64,000 nucleotides of DNA from Paracidovorax avenae (GTDB taxonomy: Bacteria > Pseudomonadota > Gammaproteobacteria > Burkholderiales > Burkholderiaceae_C), in assembly GCF_040892545.1 (NCBI RefSeq), contig NZ_CP156079.1, positions 2,887,501 to 2,951,500 of the forward strand. The letters run 5' to 3'. Below, one piece after another: positions 60,906 through 64,000 of this stretch (its first letter is position 1; every line of letters begins with the position of its first letter). The notes under the pieces were generated by a model. That model ran no database searches. It was not told the origin of the DNA and was given only the letters and a program-made list of their open reading frames with translations. The position numbers and the translations under genes were made by a program.

Positions 60906-60984
60906 ACAGAAGCGCGCTGCACGCAAGGCGCTGCACGACGTACACGGTTGAAAAGGTCATGCCCTAGCGGAAGACCGCTATGCA

Positions 60985-61100
60985 CATTTGCAGGGCTCAA
61001 TGTGCTCGAAACCATTCCTAAATGGTCAGATGGTTTCCCAGAGAAACCGCTGCCGCCGGCAGTCTCTCTGGGAACCCATCGGGCTCCCGTTTCACCGTGC
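60985..61100 (-). repeat. Structured repeat element, copy R3
   Basis: On the + strand GGTTTCCCAGAGA (61032-61044) pairs with TCTCTGGGAACC (61065-61076), with the same bulged T as R2 but a different distal stem. The upstream GCTCAATGTGCTCGAAACCA corresponds to R2, and AACCCATC follows. The rest of the gap to 61337 holds only a small hairpin CAGCCCGC/GCGGGCTG (61307-61327) after the stop of the DUF3275 gene. Confidence 0.7.
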
Positions 61101-61337
61101 TCCAGGCCGCATTGAGCAGGCCAGCCATCGCAAGGAGCTCAGATGGCCAAGGAAAGGCGCGTGGGTCGGGTCGGCTTCGCTCTTGCCGTGTTCCGCCTCA
61201 TCGCAAAGCCGCTGCGCACCGGGTCGCAGCCACCCTAGTTCTCATGCCGCCGTACGCATCGCTGCGCGCTGCGCGCTGTCCGGTGCGCCCGCACGGGCGC
61301 AATGGACAGCCCGCTGCTGGCGGGCTGGTTGTCGTCG

Positions 61338-61976
61338 TCAGACCGTGTCCGGCACGAACATCTGCTTGATGGGATCCATGTAGTAGCCCAGTTGGCGAAT
61401 GGCCGCGGACTGCGCGCGTATGACCGAGCGTTCAACGGTGGGGTCGAGCTTCACCGGCTCTCGCGCTTTGATGCTTGCCCACAACTCGCCGAACAAGGCC
61501 TCCATCTCGCGCTCGCGGCCGTCGTCGCGACCCGCGGTGGGCTCTGGCGCTGGAGAGGCGGCTTTCTTCCCCACTGCCGAGAGACGGTCGCGGAGCTTGC
61601 TCAGCCGACTCGAGGCCGGTGCGGGTGAAGGCGATGCAACGGGCGCCGCAGCTGGCGCTGCCTGGGCCACCAACTCGTCCGCAGGATCCGGTTCTTGTGG
61701 TTCAGTGTCGCGTGGGCGTTCCCGTGCTCCGTCCAGTTGCAAATCGTGCAACCTGGCGCGGATCTCCGTCACGCCCTTGCCGAAGGATATGTACTGGGCC
61801 AGGTAGATCTCGTTGATCCACGCCGTGCCGGTGTATTCGCCGTCGTCAAACTGATCGAGCAGCGCGTCCTTGACCTTGAATTCGCCGATGTCCGATTGCA
61901 GGTCGGCGACACAAAAGTCGCCGTTGCGGCCGGTCATTTTTTTGACTCTCAAGGTCACGCCGGACAACTTGATCAT
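61338..61976 (-). CDS. DUF3275-family ICE protein
   Basis: 212 residues from ATG 61976. The N-terminal domain MIKLSGVTLRVKKMTGRNGDF, IGEFKVKDALLDQFDDGEYTGTAWINEIYLAQY and the C-terminal VKLDPTVERSVIRAQSAAIRQLGYYMD are typical of DUF3275, a standard ICE backbone family. An Ala/Pro-rich linker lies between. Function unknown, often near single-strand binding and replication genes. Confidence 0.9.
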   Translation of the reverse strand: MIKLSGVTLRVKKMTGRNGDFCVADLQSDIGEFKVKDALLDQFDDGEYTGTAWINEIYLAQYISFGKGVTEIRARLHDLQLDGARERPRDTEPQEPDPADELVAQAAPAAAPVASPSPAPASSRLSKLRDRLSAVGKKAASPAPEPTAGRDDGREREMEALFGELWASIKAREPVKLDPTVERSVIRAQSAAIRQLGYYMDPIKQMFVPDTV

Positions 61977-62035
61977 GGGTAGTGCTCCTCGCAACGGGGG
62001 CACTCGCCGTGCGAGGCGCGGCCCCGCAGGTGATG
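61977..62035 (-). promoter_or_regulatory. Switch-like leader of the DUF3275 gene
   Basis: CCTCGCA (61987-61993), overlapping the ribosome-binding site on the coding strand, pairs perfectly with TGCGAGG (62010-62016). The same stretch 62010-62017 can instead pair with 62021-62028 with one wobble. The two hairpins exclude each other, as expected of an on/off switch. Confidence 0.6.
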
Positions 62036-62076
62036 AATGAAAAACACCCCGTGCACGCGAACGCGCAAGGGGTGTT
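62036..62076 (-). terminator. Intrinsic terminator upstream of the DUF3275 leader
   Basis: AACACCCC and GGGGTGTT (62043-62050 and 62069-62076) enclose a smaller CGCG stem; leftward the hairpin is followed by TTTTTCATTC. It ends transcripts coming from the right. Confidence 0.75.
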
Positions 62077-62375
62077 GGTTTGAAGTCGCCGGAGGTTTTC
62101 CAGGCCGCCGGAAATCCGACCTACCCTATCGAGGTGTGCGTCAACGAGGGAGGGGATTGGTCTACAAAATATGCCTCAGCCCGAAGGGCGTGCGCGTCTC
62201 AGAGGCTCACGTGCCGCGCCAGAAAACTGGCCGCCGGCTTGTGTGACACCGGCAAACACTTGGAGCCGTGAGCATAGCGCAAAAGGTGGAGGTAAACGCC
62301 TCCGGGCAATGGAACGAAGTGACAAGGCAGCAGCGAAAAGCAGCTTTGCTCGCATCGACTCGATCAGGCCGGGCG
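62077..62375. other. About 300 bases without a supported gene
   Basis: Short frames exist on both strands (for example 62080-62271 rightward), but each breaks within 65 codons, lacks a ribosome-binding site and has no recognisable product. It may contain the promoter for the DUF3275 gene or a decayed gene. Confidence 0.4.
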
Positions 62376-62606
62376 TTACCCGGCTGCGATGTCGATGTGA
62401 CGGAAGACGTCGTCGTACGACAGACGGTGAGCGCCGGCTGTCGTCTTCAGCTTCTCGCTCCAGCGCGACACGATGACGGGCAGACCACCAGGATCCTGGC
62501 CGTCGATGCGTACGCCTGCCTTCAGGACCACGATGGCCAGGCCACCGTCGTCCCGCGTTGGAGGCGCACCATCGACCCAGCCCGCCAGGGTTGAATCTAG
62601 CGACAT
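62376..62606 (-). CDS. Hypothetical ICE protein (76 aa)
   Basis: ATG 62606 with AAGGAGAG upstream. A small protein with GGLAIVVLKAGVRIDGQDPGGLPVIV, a beta-like core, and a C-terminal helix. It lies 68 bases downstream of the STY4534-like gene and is probably expressed with it. No named family. Confidence 0.65.
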   Translation of the reverse strand: MSLDSTLAGWVDGAPPTRDDGGLAIVVLKAGVRIDGQDPGGLPVIVSRWSEKLKTTAGAHRLSYDDVFRHIDIAAG

Positions 62607-62665
62607 GAAATCTCTCCTTCGGATTTGATGATACCCCCGGGACCGCAAGCGGTCCCGGGTTCTCA
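62607..62665 (-). promoter_or_regulatory. Two-hairpin leader of the 76-aa gene
   Basis: CCCGGGACCGC (62636-62646) pairs perfectly with GCGGTCCCGGG (62649-62659) around AA. AAATC (62608-62612) faces GATTT (62622-62626), enclosing the ribosome-binding site. Leftward leader starts GAACCC. Confidence 0.65.
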
Positions 62666-62674
62666 CATCAGTGC

Positions 62675-63409
62675 TCAGGCTTCCGCGGGTTCGCGGTGCT
62701 CAGCACGTGGTTGCCTGCCGCTCGCGATGGAGCGAAGAGGCTGCCGACGTTGCGGCGCCGGTGCTTCAGCCCGCGGTTGCGGTGCTGCTGCGCGACGCTG
62801 CGGCATCGGCGTCACGGTCGTCCGCGGCTGCGGTGCGACCGAACGACGCGGTGGAGGCGCTTCCTGGTCCATCTCTTCGCGCGCGGAGCGCTCGAATTGC
62901 GTGGAGTCGGGAGCGTCGCCGTCCATGGGGTGATCGCCGCCCTGCGACTGTTCACCTTCATGTCCCGCGCTTTCTTCGGAAGGCCTGCTGTACACCTTCT
63001 CGCCGTCCACCGAAATGGAGTTGATCAGGATGAGCCGGCCCTTGATCAGCGTGGCCATTTCCTTCCGCCCGGTAGGGCGGCCGGACTGCTGGTCACGCAC
63101 GTCACGCTCGTAAAGATGCGGATAGATGTCGCCGATCTTGAAGCTCACGAGCACCTTGCGGCGCGCGTTCACTTCGTCATGGAGACTGTCGATCAACCCG
63201 ATCGCTTCCTCACCGCTGACCCGAAGATCGAAGTACGTGTAGTCGGCAGCGTCCGAAGAGCCACGCAATGCAGAAATACTGCACGCGAGGAACGGTTCCG
63301 CCTTACGTCCACGACCTTGGGTTTCCACCCAGCGAATACGGTTGAGGTAACCGATGCCGCTGGTGTGCAGGTTGAAAAACTCACGGGGTTGCTGTTGTGC
63401 AGTTTGCAT
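62675..63409 (-). CDS. STY4534/DUF3577-family ICE replication protein
   Basis: 244 residues from ATG 63409. EFFNLHTSGIGYLNRIRWVE, EPFLACSISALRG, YTYFDLRVSGEEAIGLI and RKVLVSFKIGDIYPHLY are the signature segments of STY4534-type proteins, which have an OB-like fold and are linked to ICE replication. The C-terminal third is a low-complexity Arg/Pro/Ala tail. An in-frame upstream start (63457) is refused because GGAGCAAC lies before 63409. Confidence 0.92.
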   Translation of the reverse strand: MQTAQQQPREFFNLHTSGIGYLNRIRWVETQGRGRKAEPFLACSISALRGSSDAADYTYFDLRVSGEEAIGLIDSLHDEVNARRKVLVSFKIGDIYPHLYERDVRDQQSGRPTGRKEMATLIKGRLILINSISVDGEKVYSRPSEESAGHEGEQSQGGDHPMDGDAPDSTQFERSAREEMDQEAPPPRRSVAPQPRTTVTPMPQRRAAAPQPRAEAPAPQRRQPLRSIASGRQPRAEHREPAEA

Positions 63410-63505
63410 AGTGTTGCTCCAAAGTTCCAAAAGAATGGACGAGGAGCGCAGACGCACACAACCGGGCCGTAAGGCTCGGATGGGGCGGCTGTGTCCCCAT
63501 CCGGG
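63410..63505 (-). promoter_or_regulatory. Structured leader of the STY4534-like gene
   Basis: CGGATGGGG (63477-63485) pairs perfectly with CCCCATCCG (63495-63503). GCTCC lies upstream of the GGAGC of the ribosome-binding site and can pair with it. Leftward leader starts GTAACCC. The remaining stretch to 63636 has one more stem, GCGGCT/AGCCGC. Confidence 0.55.
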
Positions 63506-63636
63506 TTACGAAAGACAAGTGCTCTGCATGGTGCCCGGGAGGGCCTCATGTGTGCGGCTTCCAAGAGCTCAGCCGCTGCGTGGTGCCCTGTTGGGCGGTT
63601 CACGGTTGCAAGACTAGCGCTTTGATCCTCGTGCCG

Positions 63637-64000
63637 TCAAACGCGGTTGACAGATGCCCCTGGATCGCTCGCCAGGAAGCGGAGCAGATCGCTGATGGTG
63701 ACGGCGTACCGATCCTTGAGCGCTGGCGCTTCACATAGAAACTCCGCCCAGCGGAGCTCCAGTGTGACGTGCAGCGGAGCAGGCTGGCGCGCGATCTCCG
63801 AAGCGAGGCTCGTGGTCAGGCAGATCCCGAACAGGTCCCTGACGAAGTAGCGAGCGGCGTACACGTTGTCGATGCGAGGACTCTGCGTGATTTGGTAGGA
63901 CGCTTGCGTAGCTACGAAGGCTACGACGTCGTCCACGGCCCGCAGCTTCGCGAAGTTGCTGGCCAGCACCAACTCCCGCGCATCGGCCACGCGCTTTTCA
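63637..64000 (-). CDS. Hypothetical protein, N-terminus outside the window
   Basis: The leftward frame is open through the right edge (no stop between 63990 and 64000), so the start may lie outside; a GTG at 63990 would give 117 residues. The visible part is soluble, helical (ELVLASNFAKLRAVDDVVAFVATQASYQI; YAARYFVRDLFGICLTTSLASEIA). It has no recognised family. Next to the STY4534-like gene, it probably belongs to the replication/maintenance block. Confidence 0.6.
   Translation of the reverse strand, partial: EKRVADARELVLASNFAKLRAVDDVVAFVATQASYQITQSPRIDNVYAARYFVRDLFGICLTTSLASEIARQPAPLHVTLELRWAEFLCEAPALKDRYAVTISDLLRFLASDPGASVNRV

Overview
The window is a high-GC stretch (roughly 60-65% by eye) of an integrative conjugative element, or an ICE-like conjugative plasmid, from a proteobacterium. 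Family resemblances suggest Burkholderiales or a Xanthomonadales relative; the host cannot be fixed from this sequence alone. Two complete machines dominate. One is an MPF_G-type (PFL_46xx/47xx, ICEclc/SPI-7/PAPI-1-like) type IV secretion system. The other is an R64/PAPI-1-like type IVb conjugative pilus cluster. The relaxase, SSB, topoisomerase III, ParA/ParB and the element's main integrase are not here and presumably lie outside.

Layout. (1) 1-1544, leftward and visibly lower in GC: a small cargo operon with a FtsH/M41-like HEAGH metallopeptidase, an XRE-type HTH protein, two tiny unknowns and a membrane protein that runs off the left edge. (2) 1545-2058: a gene-free region packed with perfect hairpins and ending in an intrinsic terminator that points into the transfer operon. 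(3) 2059-21289, rightward: about 20 tightly overlapping T4SS genes, from a PilL2 N-terminal protein and TraD through the VirB4-like ATPase to a TraG-N protein. (4) 21286-34338: a cargo block with a TacAT toxin-antitoxin pair, a SprT-like protease, an HNH-like orphan, an ADP-ribosyltransferase-like gene coupled to a small ORF, an imuA-imuB-dnaE2 mutagenesis cassette behind a LexA-like box, and a tyrosine recombinase. (5) 34444-48624, rightward: DsbC-like protein, two peptidoglycan hydrolases (one fused to a T4SS-type membrane module), then the pilus genes from a TcpQ/PilL-C protein through PilN, P, O2, Q, R, S, M-like and V-like to PilT-type ATPases. (6) 48649-64000, leftward: ICE maintenance and accessory genes, including a NinX-like protein, an AcrVA2-family protein, KfrA, an SNF2-type helicase, an NPPY methyltransferase, DUF3275 and STY4534/DUF3577 proteins, and many small unknowns.

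The T4SS and the thin pilus would work together: the pilus stabilises mating pairs, TraD and the VirB4-like ATPase drive DNA export, and the DsbC-like protein and muramidases help assemble the channel in the periplasm. The leftward block 6 probably supports replication, maintenance and survival in the new host.

The least explained signal is in the non-coding DNA of block 6. Nearly every gene there has its own leader with a GC-rich hairpin after an AACCC-like motif, and in many a second hairpin buries the Shine-Dalgarno sequence. In addition, three dispersed copies of an about 100-nt element (near 56.9, 58.4 and 61.0 kb) keep their base pairing while the stem sequence changes. This looks like an undescribed family of structured RNA elements. 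All calls were made by reading the sequence; no database search was run.
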